DNA from: Asticcacaulis sp. ZE23SCel15
Lineage (GTDB): Bacteria; Pseudomonadota; Alphaproteobacteria; Caulobacterales; Caulobacteraceae
Length of the DNA: 64,000 bases
NCBI RefSeq assembly: GCF_030505395.1
Contig: NZ_CP130044.1
Span: forward strand, 1,783,001 to 1,847,000
Direction of reading: 5' to 3'
Positions 51,186-60,499 of the stretch are shown here, in pieces; the stretch's first letter is position 1; every line of letters begins with the position of its first letter. The notes below the pieces were generated by a model. That model ran no database searches and had not been told where the DNA came from. It worked only from the letters and a program-made list of their open reading frames with translations. The translations under genes were made by a program, and so were the position numbers.

Positions 51186-52415
51186 ATGGCGCGTCGAGAT
51201 CTCTTACCCTCGGATATTCTGAAACCGGCCCTCGATATGGTGGCCGAGGAGGGGTTGGGCGCGCTAACCCTGCGGCCGCTGGCGCAGCGCACCAACACCA
51301 GCGTTTCAGCCCTGACCTACCATTTCGGCGTTAAGGACGATCTGCTGCGTCATCTGATCAGCACGGCGCGCACGGAGGATCAGGCGTTTTTCGATGGCTG
51401 GCGGAGGCGGCTGGATGCGGCGGCCCGCCTGTCGCCGCTCGATATGGCCGATGTGGTCGAAGCCATACTGAGCGATATGGTGGCCCGCCATCAGCGCCGC
51501 ACCCTGTTTTTTAGCGAACTGGTGCAGGCCAGTGCCCACCAGCCGGGCGTGGACATTATGCTGTTGCCGTGGCTGGACGACCGGCTGAAATTCTGGCGCG
51601 ATCTGACGGGACGTCTCAGTCCGGCGGCAGATATCGACATGGCCGAGGTGCTGCACGCCTATGCGATTGACGAAACCGTACACGCTCTGGCGCTTGAAGC
51701 GTTGCCCGCCTATCGCTGGCTGCGGCGTCTGACCTTGCGGCGCCTGTTTACAGGCTTTGTCAGTGCAGGGCTTGCATCAGGTGATGCCGATCTGTTTCAG
51801 GTATTTTATGACGAACTGGGGCAATTGCCGGATGCGTTTGGTGTTGACCACGAAGCGGCTGCCCTTAATGACAAGCAGGCCGCCATTGTCGGCCATATCT
51901 CCGAACTCATCGTCAGTGCGGGAATTGAGGCGGTCACCCACCGGGCGGTGGCGGGCCGGGCCGGGGTGGCGGCTTCGACGCTGGCCTATCATTTCCGCAC
52001 GCAGGAGGATCTGGTCAGGGCCGGATTAGAGGACATCATCCGCCGACTTCAAACGGAGGTCAGCGACTTGACGGATGGCGGACGTCAGGGTTTTGTGCGC
52101 GAGGTCAGTAACCGGCCCTATTCCAGTATCGAAATTGCCCGTGCGACTTTTGCTGTCGCCCTGTCGGCGACCCGCAGGCCGCAGCTTTTGGCCTGTGCCG
52201 CTGACATGCGCCGCCGCCGCGGGATCAATCTCCACAAAATACTTAAGGCCGAATTTCCCGACCCGCGCTTTGACCCGCTGGCCGCGCAGGCCCTGTCGGT
52301 GGCAGCCATTGGCCAGATTATCCTGTCCGGTTCCAAAGGCCATGTTGAGGCGTCGCGCGATGCCACCGAAAGGCTTGAGACTTTAAGCGGCGTCGTCCGA
52401 CAAAAACTTTCATAG
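51186..52415 (+). CDS. double TetR-type transcriptional regulator
   Basis: A protein of 409 residues made of two consecutive TetR-like units. The first DNA-binding domain is at about 1-55 (MVAEEGLGALTLRPLAQRTN, then TSVSALTYHFGVKDDLLRHL). The second is at about 235-290 (LIVSAGIEAVTHRAVAGRAG, then VAASTLAYHFRTQEDLVRAG). Each is followed by a helical ligand/dimer domain. Ordinary TetR proteins have about 200 residues and dimerise; here one chain carries both halves and may act as a pseudo-dimer on asymmetric operators. The GPH-type transporter gene follows 34 bases downstream in the same direction, so it probably controls the transporter, receptor and phospholipase genes. Confidence 0.85.
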   Translation: MARRDLLPSDILKPALDMVAEEGLGALTLRPLAQRTNTSVSALTYHFGVKDDLLRHLISTARTEDQAFFDGWRRRLDAAARLSPLDMADVVEAILSDMVARHQRRTLFFSELVQASAHQPGVDIMLLPWLDDRLKFWRDLTGRLSPAADIDMAEVLHAYAIDETVHALALEALPAYRWLRRLTLRRLFTGFVSAGLASGDADLFQVFYDELGQLPDAFGVDHEAAALNDKQAAIVGHISELIVSAGIEAVTHRAVAGRAGVAASTLAYHFRTQEDLVRAGLEDIIRRLQTEVSDLTDGGRQGFVREVSNRPYSSIEIARATFAVALSATRRPQLLACAADMRRRRGINLHKILKAEFPDPRFDPLAAQALSVAAIGQIILSGSKGHVEASRDATERLETLSGVVRQKLS

Positions 52416-52449
52416 CCATATGTTGTCACGTCCGGCGACCTGACGGGGA

Positions 52450-53760
52450 ATGTACTACATGACGCCTTCACGAACCGAACCGCTGAGCTGGGCGCAGGTT
52501 CTGGCCCTGTCGGCCCCGACCTTTGCCTTTGTGGGCTTCGAAGGCTCGGTCAGCATTTTTCTGCCCACCTATCTGAGTACGCATATCGGCCTGTCCTTGG
52601 CGACAATTGCTGCCCTGATGTTTGTCATCCGGTTGTGGGATACGCTCAATGATCCGCTCATGGGCGCGATTTCGGACGCGACGCGCTTCAGGCATGGACG
52701 TCGTAAGGTCTGGATCGTGGCGGGCTTGCCGCTGGTGCTATCCGGCACGGGTTTTGTCTATTTTGCGCCGCCTGACCTGAGCCTGTGGCAAATGGCGGCG
52801 GGCCTGTTCGTTCTGACGGCCGGTTGGACTATGATCAATGTGCCGCATGGGGCCTGGGCGCTGGAGATCGGCCAGACCCCGCAGGCGCGCATGAAGGTCT
52901 TTGGCCTGAGGTCCGCAGCCGGTCTGCTGGCCATGCCGATATTTGTGCTGGGCCCGGCCGTGCTGGAGCGAATGGGCCATAGCGATGTCGCCGCGCATAT
53001 GGCCCTGATCGGTGCTTTGATTCTTATCGTGCTGCCGGTGGCCGTGGTCTGGATGCTGTGGCAGACGCCGGATACCAGCGGTAAGGGGCGGCTTGACGTA
53101 CGGACGGTGTGGCGGGGTTATGGTCTGGCCTTTTCAAAGCGGGCCTACTGGCCGCTGGCGGCCCTGTTCGGCGGGGCCGGGGCCTATTACGCAGTGGATG
53201 CCGGGCTTTATCTGTTTCTGGTGCGTTATGGCATGGGGCTGCCGGAGTGGGGGGTAAGTCTATTGCTGGTTCAAACCGTCTGCGGGCTAATCGGTATTGG
53301 GGTGTGGATCCGGCTTCACCATCGCTGGGATACCCGCCCAACGCTCAGGCTGGTTCTGGGGCTTCAGATTGTGTTCTGCCTGATATTGCTGGTTCTGCCG
53401 AAAGGCGAGGTCTGGCCATTTGCCCTCTATAGCGTGGCGCGCGGCCTGATGAGTGGGGCGGTCTTTACATTGCTGCGGGCCCTTTTGGGGGAATTGCTCG
53501 ATCAGGAACGCGACGCCGATGGGCGAAAACCGGCGGGGGCATTTTATGGCGCGTTTCATCTGGTGCTGAATCTGGCGGCGGCGTCGGTCACCTTTATTCT
53601 GTTCCGCGCGCTGGGGGCGGTGGGTTTCGATCCGCGCCTGCCGGTAACCGGTGAGGCTCAGGCCGAGGCCGTGCGCCTGGCGGCCGTAATCGGCCAGTTC
53701 ATACCGTTGGTGTTTATGCTGTGGGTGCTGATGCGGCGGATGGTGGTGACCAAGGTGTGA
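52450..53760 (+). CDS. GPH/melibiose-carrier-like MFS transporter
   Basis: An inner-membrane carrier of 436 residues with 12 hydrophobic helices. The loop after helix 2 reads RLWDTLNDPLMGAISDATRF, then RHGRRKVWI, the signature of the glycoside-pentoside-hexuronide (GPH) cation symporters related to MelB. In Caulobacterales such carriers often pair with a TonB receptor that brings the solute across the outer membrane; here a receptor gene and a secreted PI-PLC-like gene follow. The solute is therefore perhaps inositol, an inositol phosphate or a glycoside derived from it. ATG 52450 and ATG 52459 are both possible starts. Confidence 0.87.
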   Translation: MYYMTPSRTEPLSWAQVLALSAPTFAFVGFEGSVSIFLPTYLSTHIGLSLATIAALMFVIRLWDTLNDPLMGAISDATRFRHGRRKVWIVAGLPLVLSGTGFVYFAPPDLSLWQMAAGLFVLTAGWTMINVPHGAWALEIGQTPQARMKVFGLRSAAGLLAMPIFVLGPAVLERMGHSDVAAHMALIGALILIVLPVAVVWMLWQTPDTSGKGRLDVRTVWRGYGLAFSKRAYWPLAALFGGAGAYYAVDAGLYLFLVRYGMGLPEWGVSLLLVQTVCGLIGIGVWIRLHHRWDTRPTLRLVLGLQIVFCLILLVLPKGEVWPFALYSVARGLMSGAVFTLLRALLGELLDQERDADGRKPAGAFYGAFHLVLNLAAASVTFILFRALGAVGFDPRLPVTGEAQAEAVRLAAVIGQFIPLVFMLWVLMRRMVVTKV

Positions 53761-53891
53761 GTTTTCGTACAAATGTAATGTAATGACTATCAATGTGGTC
53801 TTTTTCGGCTTTAAAAATCGAACAATCGTCACGTAACCGTCATGTGTTGATGCTATTCCCTCGCCATCATAACCGGCCAGAGGGGTTTGCC

Positions 53892-56171
53892 ATGTCTTTT
53901 ACCAAAACGTCTTCAGGGACTTTTCGCCGCGTCCTGAGTGCGGCACTTATCACCGGCGTCAGCGCCCTGCCTTTCGCACAAGTGTCTGCGCAAGACGCCG
54001 ACCAGAGTGCCGCGCCCGTTGAGCTGGAAACCGTCGTTGTGACGGCCCAGAAACGGTCTCAGGCCATCAAGGACGTGCCTCTGGCCATCACGGCCTTTAC
54101 CGCATCGGATATCGACCGTGAAAACTTCACGGATTTCGAGCGCCTTTCCACCCGCACGCCAGGCTTTTTTGTGCAGCAATCCACTGATTCGTCGGCCAGT
54201 TTCGTCATGCGCGGCATCGAGGCCGGCAATGCCGGTGCGCTTGCCGAGCCGTCGATCTCGTTCTTCCTAAATGATGTCGATACGTCACGCTCACGCGGAC
54301 TTCTGAAAGAACTGTTTGACGTTGAGCGCGTCGAAGTGGCCAAGGGCCCGCAGGGCACACTTTATGGCCGCGGTTCCGAAATCGGTGCGGTGGCAGTTTA
54401 TACCAAAAAAGCCAATACCGGCGGGCTTGACTGGAACCTGGAAGGCCAACTTGGCAACTATGATCTCTATAGTGTCGGCGGCATGATTAACGTCCCGCTG
54501 GTAGAGAATAAGCTGGCTGTGCGCGTGGCCGCCCGCCGCCGTGAGCGTGAGGGTTTTCAGGATATCCTGTCCGCCAGCAAGCCTGCTGGTAGCGACGATC
54601 TTTGGGCAGCGCGCGTATCGCTGCGCTATGAGCCGTCCGACGATATGGCCTTTGACCTGATCGTTGATCATCAGGCCGACAATGACAACGCCACCATTAC
54701 CAAGGCGCTGTCGGTGGCCTCACCCGGCATCGATACGAACCCGTTCACTACCTTTGACCGCAATGTGTTGCCCGTGCCGCAGCAGCGCCGTCAGACCGGG
54801 GTGACCCTGCTGGGCGACTGGAAACTGAGCGATAGCTGGACGCTGAACTCGATCACCGGCTACCGCGAAGTGACGTTTCAGGAATTGTGGGATGGCGACG
54901 GCACCAGCTATCCGTTTATCCTGCCGGTCAATAATCCCGACAATCAGTGGCTGACCAGTCAGGAATTTCGCCTGCGTTACGACAATCAGGGCCGCTTCAA
55001 GTCGGTGATGGGTGTGTCTTTTTACAAGGATCGCACCAAGAACGAACTGAGCTTCATCATCAACGAGCAGTATCTTCTGGCGGGCTTCCCCAGAGTGCTG
55101 ACGCCGGTGACGACCTTCATGGGTATGCCGGTGACAGCGGGCAATCAGACTGATCTTTACAGCGCCCTGAGCCGCGATTCAGTTTCGGCCTATGGCAACG
55201 TTACCTATGCTGTCACTGACCGGCTGGTTGTGGATGCCGGCCTGCGCTACACCCATGATGACGCGACCGTCTGGCAGCGCTCGACCGTTTCGACCATCGA
55301 TGGCATTGCCCCGATCGCCCTTAGAAACGGTTTGTCCAATTCGCTGGGGCAGACCTTCAGCCATTCGGAAACCTACGGCATGACCACCCCGCGCGTGGCT
55401 GTGACCTATAAGCTCAATGACGCCATGAATATCTATGCCGGTGTCTCCAAAGGCATCAAGGCCGGTTATCCGCAGATCAGCTTTGCCGCCCCGGTCGGTG
55501 GTGTCGCTCAACCCGCCTACAGCGAAGTTAAATCCGAAGAGGTCATCAATATCGAGGCCGGGTTCAAGGGCAATATCGCCCCGCGCACCTATGTCGAAGC
55601 GATCGCCTTTACCTATGACTACAATGAATTCCAGACCCGCTCTCAGGATCTGACCAAGGGCACGATCAATGCCGGTAAGGCTTCGGCCTACGGTCTTGAA
55701 CTGCTGGGCCGCACAAAGATCACGCCTGAACTGACCCTGAACGGCAGCTATACCTATCTGCACTCTCAGTATGACGAGTTCTTTGAGGTCGTAGGCGGCG
55801 CGCTGGTTGACTATTCAGGCAACAGCTTCCGTCTGGCGCCTGAGCACACCGCCTCAATCAGCGCCGACTATCGCCGTCCGATCAGTGCCAACTGGCAGGG
55901 TTATGGCAATGTCAACTACTCGTGGAAGTCGGACTATTTCTTCAATAACGACAACCTAAGCAATGAGCGTCAGGAAGCGTTTGGCCTGACCGATCTGCGC
56001 TTAGGGGTTGAACGTCAGGACGGCACCCTGCGCCTTGAAGCCTATGCCGAGAATCTGTTCGACACCCAGTGGTACCGCGATGTCGGCAATACCGGCAAGT
56101 CGTTTGGCATTTCCACCGTCATTCCGGCGGCACCCCGCTTCTTCGGCGTGCGCCTGACCGTTTCGAAATAG
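53892..56171 (+). CDS. TonB-dependent receptor
   Basis: An outer-membrane receptor of about 759 residues. The signal peptide ends near AQVSAQ, and the TonB box is ETVVVTAQKRSQ. The plug domain includes DVPLAITAFTASDIDRENFT, SFVMRGIEAGNAG and VEVAKGPQGTLYGRGSEIGA. The barrel ends RFFGVRLTVSK; the terminal residue is lysine, so the usual terminal aromatic is displaced, which is tolerated in some members. There is no N-terminal STN signalling domain. The frame is open from 53793, but AGAGGGG precedes ATG 53892. The gene lies between the GPH carrier and the PI-PLC-like gene and probably imports the product of that enzyme. Confidence 0.92.
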   Translation: MSFTKTSSGTFRRVLSAALITGVSALPFAQVSAQDADQSAAPVELETVVVTAQKRSQAIKDVPLAITAFTASDIDRENFTDFERLSTRTPGFFVQQSTDSSASFVMRGIEAGNAGALAEPSISFFLNDVDTSRSRGLLKELFDVERVEVAKGPQGTLYGRGSEIGAVAVYTKKANTGGLDWNLEGQLGNYDLYSVGGMINVPLVENKLAVRVAARRREREGFQDILSASKPAGSDDLWAARVSLRYEPSDDMAFDLIVDHQADNDNATITKALSVASPGIDTNPFTTFDRNVLPVPQQRRQTGVTLLGDWKLSDSWTLNSITGYREVTFQELWDGDGTSYPFILPVNNPDNQWLTSQEFRLRYDNQGRFKSVMGVSFYKDRTKNELSFIINEQYLLAGFPRVLTPVTTFMGMPVTAGNQTDLYSALSRDSVSAYGNVTYAVTDRLVVDAGLRYTHDDATVWQRSTVSTIDGIAPIALRNGLSNSLGQTFSHSETYGMTTPRVAVTYKLNDAMNIYAGVSKGIKAGYPQISFAAPVGGVAQPAYSEVKSEEVINIEAGFKGNIAPRTYVEAIAFTYDYNEFQTRSQDLTKGTINAGKASAYGLELLGRTKITPELTLNGSYTYLHSQYDEFFEVVGGALVDYSGNSFRLAPEHTASISADYRRPISANWQGYGNVNYSWKSDYFFNNDNLSNERQEAFGLTDLRLGVERQDGTLRLEAYAENLFDTQWYRDVGNTGKSFGISTVIPAAPRFFGVRLTVSK

Positions 56172-56271
56172 GTATTCAGGCTCCACGCTGAACACCGTTT
56201 CGAAATCAGAGGCCATCCGTTCTGATCCGCTAAATCCGGGCGGGTGGCCGCATTCTTTGAAAGTTCTTCAC

Positions 56272-57465
56272 ATGAAATATTTGCTGATGGCGGCGGTTGC
56301 CGCTGCGACCTTGTGTCAGGGCGCCGCCGCCAAGGATTTTGAAACCGCCCCGCGGGATCTGAAGCTCAATGAGATTCAGGTGCTGGGTACGCACAATTCC
56401 TATGCCCGCCCAGTGGATAAGCGCCTGCTGGCCGTGGTCGATCCGATCATAGAAAAAATGATGGCGCAGTTTTCGGCCAATATGTCAGATGCTGACATGG
56501 CGCGTTTCAAGGAAGAGCACCCCAACGGCATGAAGTTGTCCGAAGGGCTGAAGTATGATCATCCGGATCTCAAAACCCAGCTTGACGCGGGTTTGCGCAG
56601 TCTTGAAATCGATGTCAATCCTGACCCTGAGGGTGGCCATTATCTCGATCCGGCCGGATACCGCCTGCTGCGTGCTCAGGGCATCACCGACCTGCCGACG
56701 CATAACACGACCGATCTGGATAAGCCCGGTTTCAAGGTGCTGCATGTGCCGGATATCGATTTCCGCAGCCATTGCCCGACGCTTAAAATGTGCTTGACTG
56801 ACCTGCGCGAATGGTCGGATGCCAATCCAAAGCACGTGCCTGTCTTCATCATGCTGGAAGCCAAGTCTCAGGGTATTCCGATCCTTCCTGATCCAACCCC
56901 GGCCGTCCCTTTCGATGCGGCGCGCTTTGATGAACTGGATCAGGAAATCATCAACGTTCTGGGCCGCGATCGCCTGCTCACCCCGGACGATGTGCGCGGT
57001 AACTATGCGACCCTCAATGCCGCCATCAGGGGCGGGAACTGGCCCAAGCTGTCCAAAGCCCGCGGCAAGATCATCTTCCTGATGATCACCGCCAATGGCC
57101 CGGGCAGCACGCGCGTTTATCTGGACGGTCACCCGTCGCTTAAGGGCCGTGTCGCCTTTCTGCGCGCCGAGCCGGGCGAGGATCACTCGGCCTTCCTGAT
57201 GTATGACAACGCCCTTGTCCGTTCAGAGGACATCAAACGCTATGTCAGCGAAGGCTATCTGGTGCGTACGCGCTCGGACATCGAGACCTATGAGGCCAAG
57301 ACCAATGATATGGCCCGCGCGAAGGCCGCCTTTGAAAGTGGCGCGCAGGTGGTCTCCACCGACTTCTTCCGCCCCGGCAATGCCTACGGCACTGACTATG
57401 TGGTGACCTTGCCCGGCGGCGGTGCTGCGCGTTGTAATCCGCTTAAGTGCCCGACGGGCCAGTAA
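56272..57465 (+). CDS. secreted Ca2+-dependent PI-PLC-like phosphodiesterase
   Basis: A secreted protein of 397 residues of the phosphatidylinositol-specific phospholipase C1-like family. A signal peptide (ending GAAA) precedes the catalytic domain. The first catalytic histidine lies in IQVLGTHNSYARPVDKRLLA, metal-binding acids in GLRSLEIDVNPDPEGGHY, and the second histidine in FKVLHVPDIDFRSHCPTLKM. The family cleaves inositol phospholipids or related phosphodiesters by a cyclic intermediate. TTG 56257 is in frame, but ATG 56272 begins a normal signal peptide. It is the last gene of the TetR-carrier-receptor module and is followed by an intrinsic terminator. Confidence 0.87.
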   Translation: MKYLLMAAVAAATLCQGAAAKDFETAPRDLKLNEIQVLGTHNSYARPVDKRLLAVVDPIIEKMMAQFSANMSDADMARFKEEHPNGMKLSEGLKYDHPDLKTQLDAGLRSLEIDVNPDPEGGHYLDPAGYRLLRAQGITDLPTHNTTDLDKPGFKVLHVPDIDFRSHCPTLKMCLTDLREWSDANPKHVPVFIMLEAKSQGIPILPDPTPAVPFDAARFDELDQEIINVLGRDRLLTPDDVRGNYATLNAAIRGGNWPKLSKARGKIIFLMITANGPGSTRVYLDGHPSLKGRVAFLRAEPGEDHSAFLMYDNALVRSEDIKRYVSEGYLVRTRSDIETYEAKTNDMARAKAAFESGAQVVSTDFFRPGNAYGTDYVVTLPGGGAARCNPLKCPTGQ

Positions 57466-57493
57466 AACGGGCTACAAGCTCTATAGAAACAGG

Positions 57494-57532
57494 CCATGTT
57501 CAGACTTGCCGGGTCAGAACATGGTCTTTTTT
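57494..57532 (+). terminator. intrinsic terminator after the PI-PLC-like gene
   Basis: CCATGTTC (57494-57501) pairs with GAACATGG (57517-57524) around a 15-base loop and is followed by TCTTTTTT. It lies 28 bases after the stop codon and closes the module that begins with the double TetR gene. Confidence 0.8.
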
Positions 57533-57701
57533 CTATGTGCCCGATGACGGAGCGGTCGAAAAGCCATATCGTCGTAGGTAACGACTATATCGGTTTCGCG
57601 CATCCCATGAGATCTTTACGTCTCACCGTAGCACCTGCGTGGCACACAAATTTTGCAATGTATGGAGATGTCGCGCAACCCCTTATATGTAAAGGGTAAA
57701 A

Positions 57702-57776
<75 letters not shown>

Positions 57777-57875
57777 ACTTTATGCGAGGAAGCGGTGTAT
57801 AGCCAAGCCTCCCCGCCATAGCAAGCCATTTTTCGGGAAATCTGTGGGTTAATCCCACAATCAGATTTAGGGCGC

Positions 57876-58232
57876 TTACGCCGCGATCAGGCGTTCCACT
57901 TCGGTCACGATCTCGCGCAGATGCACCGGCTTTTCCAGCACCTTGGCTTCGGGAGAGGCTTTCTGGGCATTAAGGGCCACGGCGGCAAAGCCGGTGATGA
58001 ACATGATCTTTAGGCCGGGCTGACGCTGGCCGGCGATCTTGGCGACTTCGATGCCATCGGCGCCTGGCATAACGATATCGGTCAACAGCAGGTCGTAGGG
58101 GCCCTGGTCGAGCGCTTCGATCGCGCTGTCGCCATCGGCGCAGCTTACGACCTCATAACCCGCCCGTTGCAGGGCGCGGGTCAGGAAGCTGCGTACGGAA
58201 TCTTCGTCTTCAGCCAGCAGAATTTTTTTCAT
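57876..58232 (-). CDS. cpdR: CpdR-like single-domain response regulator
   Basis: A stand-alone receiver domain of 118 residues, the length of Caulobacter CpdR. The acidic pocket is LLAEDEDSVRSF, the phospho-acceptor is Asp52 in YDLLLTDIVMPGADG, the conserved threonine is in IMFITGFAA, and the lysine is Lys101 in KVLEKPVHLREIVTEVERL. In Caulobacter, unphosphorylated CpdR acts as adaptor that recruits ClpXP to the cell pole and primes degradation of PdeA and, with other adaptors, CtrA; phosphorylation through CckA-ChpT turns it off. It is a single gene here. A short dyad (TGTGGG/CCCACA, 57843-57859) lies downstream and may assist termination before the tRNA gene. Confidence 0.9.
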   Translation of the reverse strand: MKKILLAEDEDSVRSFLTRALQRAGYEVVSCADGDSAIEALDQGPYDLLLTDIVMPGADGIEVAKIAGQRQPGLKIMFITGFAAVALNAQKASPEAKVLEKPVHLREIVTEVERLIAA

Positions 58233-58361
58233 GGTACCCCAAAATCACTAAACGCCTTACGTCCAGATCAGGCGCCGTCCCGGTGTTGATAACCGATAAT
58301 AACGCAACTGACGTAAATTAGGGATGAAGAACTCGCACGAATGGCCTACTAAATAGCTAAT

Positions 58362-59249
58362 ATGGATACGAATGTTTCTCAACTGTGGCACATGTCGCGC
58401 GATTTTATCCCGGCGGTCGATGTGATCGAGCCGGACGGCGGGGAGGGCTGGCCGTTGGTGTTCGGTCTGCCCCATTCCGGTCGTTATTATCCCGACAGCT
58501 TTGTTCAGGCCGCGCGCGAGGCGTTGCCGGTGCTTAGGTCCACCGAAGATGCCTATGTCGATGACCTGATCGGGTTTTCACAGGACATGGACATCCGCTG
58601 TGTTCGTGCCGTTTACGGGCGGTCGTTTGTCGATGTTAACCGCGATCCGCGTGAACTGGATGCCCGTCTGATCAAGGGCGCTTTACCGAGGGATGCGCTG
58701 ACTCAGACCTTACGAGTGCGCTCCGGCTTTGGGGTTATTCCGCGCTGTTTGAGCGGACAGAGGGAAATCCATCTTCATCCGATCGGGATTGATGAGGCCA
58801 AGGTGCGTATTGCACGGGTTCATGCCCCCTATCACCACGCCTTGAACTATCTGCTGCGGCAGGGTTGCGCCCAGTTTGGCACCATCATGTTCATCGACTG
58901 GCATTCCATGCCATCAACCACTCAGGCGGGCGGATCGCGAAAGCTGCCGGATATCGTGCTGGGCGACCTTTATGGGGAAACCTGCGCTCCGGAGCTGACG
59001 CGCTTTGTGAAAAAGCAACTAGAAGCTCAGGGCCTTAAGGTCGGTCTGAACATGCCCTTTGCTGGTGGTTACAATATGGAAACCTACGGTAAGCCGCACA
59101 GGGGCGTTCACGCGCTACAGATTGAGATCAACCGTGGCATTTATATGGATGAAGCCACGCTGGAGCGGACGGCCGGGTTTGCTACGCTCAAAGCGGCGCT
59201 GGCGTCCGTTATTGAGGCCCTTAAGACGTTCCGCCTCGGAACTCCCTGA
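58362..59249 (+). CDS. N-formylglutamate amidohydrolase family protein
   Basis: A cytoplasmic hydrolase of 295 residues of the N-formylglutamate deformylase family (HutG2-like), which releases glutamate and formate at the end of one histidine-degradation route. Zinc-site and family blocks seen are VFGLPHSGRYYPDSF, RSFVDVNRDPRELDARL, VHAPYHHALNYLL, MFIDWHSMPS and HALQIEINRGIYMDE. In Caulobacterales a stand-alone copy next to cpdR is common and may act on other N-acyl amino acids, so the hut role is uncertain. No other histidine-utilisation genes are in the window. The start at ATG 58362 lacks a clear ribosome-binding site. Confidence 0.88.
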   Translation: MDTNVSQLWHMSRDFIPAVDVIEPDGGEGWPLVFGLPHSGRYYPDSFVQAAREALPVLRSTEDAYVDDLIGFSQDMDIRCVRAVYGRSFVDVNRDPRELDARLIKGALPRDALTQTLRVRSGFGVIPRCLSGQREIHLHPIGIDEAKVRIARVHAPYHHALNYLLRQGCAQFGTIMFIDWHSMPSTTQAGGSRKLPDIVLGDLYGETCAPELTRFVKKQLEAQGLKVGLNMPFAGGYNMETYGKPHRGVHALQIEINRGIYMDEATLERTAGFATLKAALASVIEALKTFRLGTP

Positions 59250-59257
59250 ATTGGGGC

Positions 59258-59289
59258 AAAAAAAAGCCGCGCTATTTACAAGCGCGGCT
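59258..59289 (-). terminator. intrinsic terminator on the minus strand
   Basis: Read on the minus strand, AGCCGCGC (59289-59282) pairs with GCGCGGCT (59272-59265) around a nine-base loop and is followed by a run of eight T (59265-59258). It lies 180 bases downstream of the DUF599 gene, so that transcript may have a long 3' end. The intervening 59290-59468 shows no gene. Confidence 0.75.
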
Positions 59290-59468
59290 AAAGTCTACAG
59301 GGAGGAAACGCCCAGGAAGGGCATCGACGTAAAAACGTCGAACAAGATCAAAATAGTTTGCGGTGCGAAAAATCGCAAGTCCAAAAGTGCATTTGTATGA
59401 TCACGTATGGTTACAAATGCAAAAACATCCTGATGGCATTTGTGAACCGCTTAGGTTTTAAGCATTTT

Positions 59469-60281
59469 CTATTTTGTAGGGGGAGGGGTTTTGGCGTGAT
59501 CCTGTTTGTGCATCGCAAGAATCTCTTCGGCGGGCAGGGGGTCATTTTCGTACAGAGGGCGGGTGCGTGTGGGGTAGGGATGGGTCTCCAGCAATTCGCG
59601 CATGCGGCGAAGTCCGCGTGACGCCTGCGAATTGGCCTGACGCCAACCGAGCAGAAACACCGCCCCCAAACTGGCGACCACCAGTGCCCAGGGACCAAAC
59701 AGCCACGCGCCGGCGGCCAGCGAGAAATAGTAACCGCGCACGCCTTGCGAAAAATTCGACATGGCCGGGTCGATGATATCCGAGGCCGCTTCGGTGAATT
59801 TTTCGGCGGTTTCTTTGTCGACATTAAGCGGAATAGCGCCGAACGCTGCCACGCAGTAGTTCATCTGGCGCAGGGCCCAGACAAAATTCAACAGACCGCG
59901 CGCCAGACACAGAATGACCAGAGACAGTTTAAGCACCAGCAGGGATGACGAGGTATCAATCCCTAATCCCGTTGCGTACTGGAAGGTGACATCGGTGCTG
60001 AACAAGGCGCCGCCAATGGCCGCAATCAGGATCAGGTTGGCGGAAGCAAAAAAGCTGGCCGAATTGACGCCGTGGCCGATCAGGTTGGAATCGTACAGCT
60101 TGAAATCGCGGATAACCATTTCGCGCATCCAGGCATGGCGCACGACGGTCAGGTCTTTGAGCAGCATTCCGCGGCGCTTTGACAAAAGCCGGATCAGGTG
60201 CTCATAGCCGAACCAGCAGATGAAGAATATACCAAGGGCTATGATATCAAATCGTAAAGCCCAAAAATTCAGATCAGCCAC
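59469..60281 (-). CDS. DUF599 family membrane protein
   Basis: An inner-membrane protein of 270 residues with about four hydrophobic helices: FDIIALGIFFICWFGYEHLI near the start, ASANLILIAAIGGALF near residue 85, LLVLKLSLVILCLARGLLNF near 125, and FSLAAGAWLFGPWALVVASL near 195. The arrangement and the central AVFGAIPL-like block match DUF599, a family without known function. The last 50 residues are a soluble proline-rich tail. The GTG start at 60281 is supported by AGGGAG seven bases upstream. It stands alone, convergent with the amidohydrolase and divergent from the pyrophosphatase gene. Confidence 0.85.
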   Translation of the reverse strand: MADLNFWALRFDIIALGIFFICWFGYEHLIRLLSKRRGMLLKDLTVVRHAWMREMVIRDFKLYDSNLIGHGVNSASFFASANLILIAAIGGALFSTDVTFQYATGLGIDTSSSLLVLKLSLVILCLARGLLNFVWALRQMNYCVAAFGAIPLNVDKETAEKFTEAASDIIDPAMSNFSQGVRGYYFSLAAGAWLFGPWALVVASLGAVFLLGWRQANSQASRGLRRMRELLETHPYPTRTRPLYENDPLPAEEILAMHKQDHAKTPPPTK

Positions 60282-60499
60282 GTTAGTCTCCCTGATGTCT
60301 AAAGCGTAGGGTATTGTGTCTTGTTTGGCACGGGATTGATTTCATTAAGCTTAACAAACGCATGTCGATACAATCGGGAACATGGTTTTACCCTGTGCGG
60401 ATACAAAGTTTTCGCTTTTTGTAACTCTTCGCTTGTGCGAACAGTCTCAACCTCTTAAATGGGCGCAACTTTGTTATATAGATCAAAAAGCCAAAACAA

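Noticed and set aside
53770..53800. AATGTAATGTAATGACTATC stretch as a Fur box before the second TonB receptor
   Set aside because: The palindromic symmetry of a Fur site is poor and the neighbouring genes do not suggest iron uptake.
57496..57699. Plus-strand frame of 67 codons between the PI-PLC terminator and the tRNA
   Set aside because: It starts inside the terminator hairpin and has no protein-like features.
59290..59468. Possible small RNA between the amidohydrolase and DUF599 genes
   Set aside because: There is a minus-strand terminator at its far end, but no promoter or conserved fold could be recognised; it is more simply the 3' untranslated end of the DUF599 transcript.
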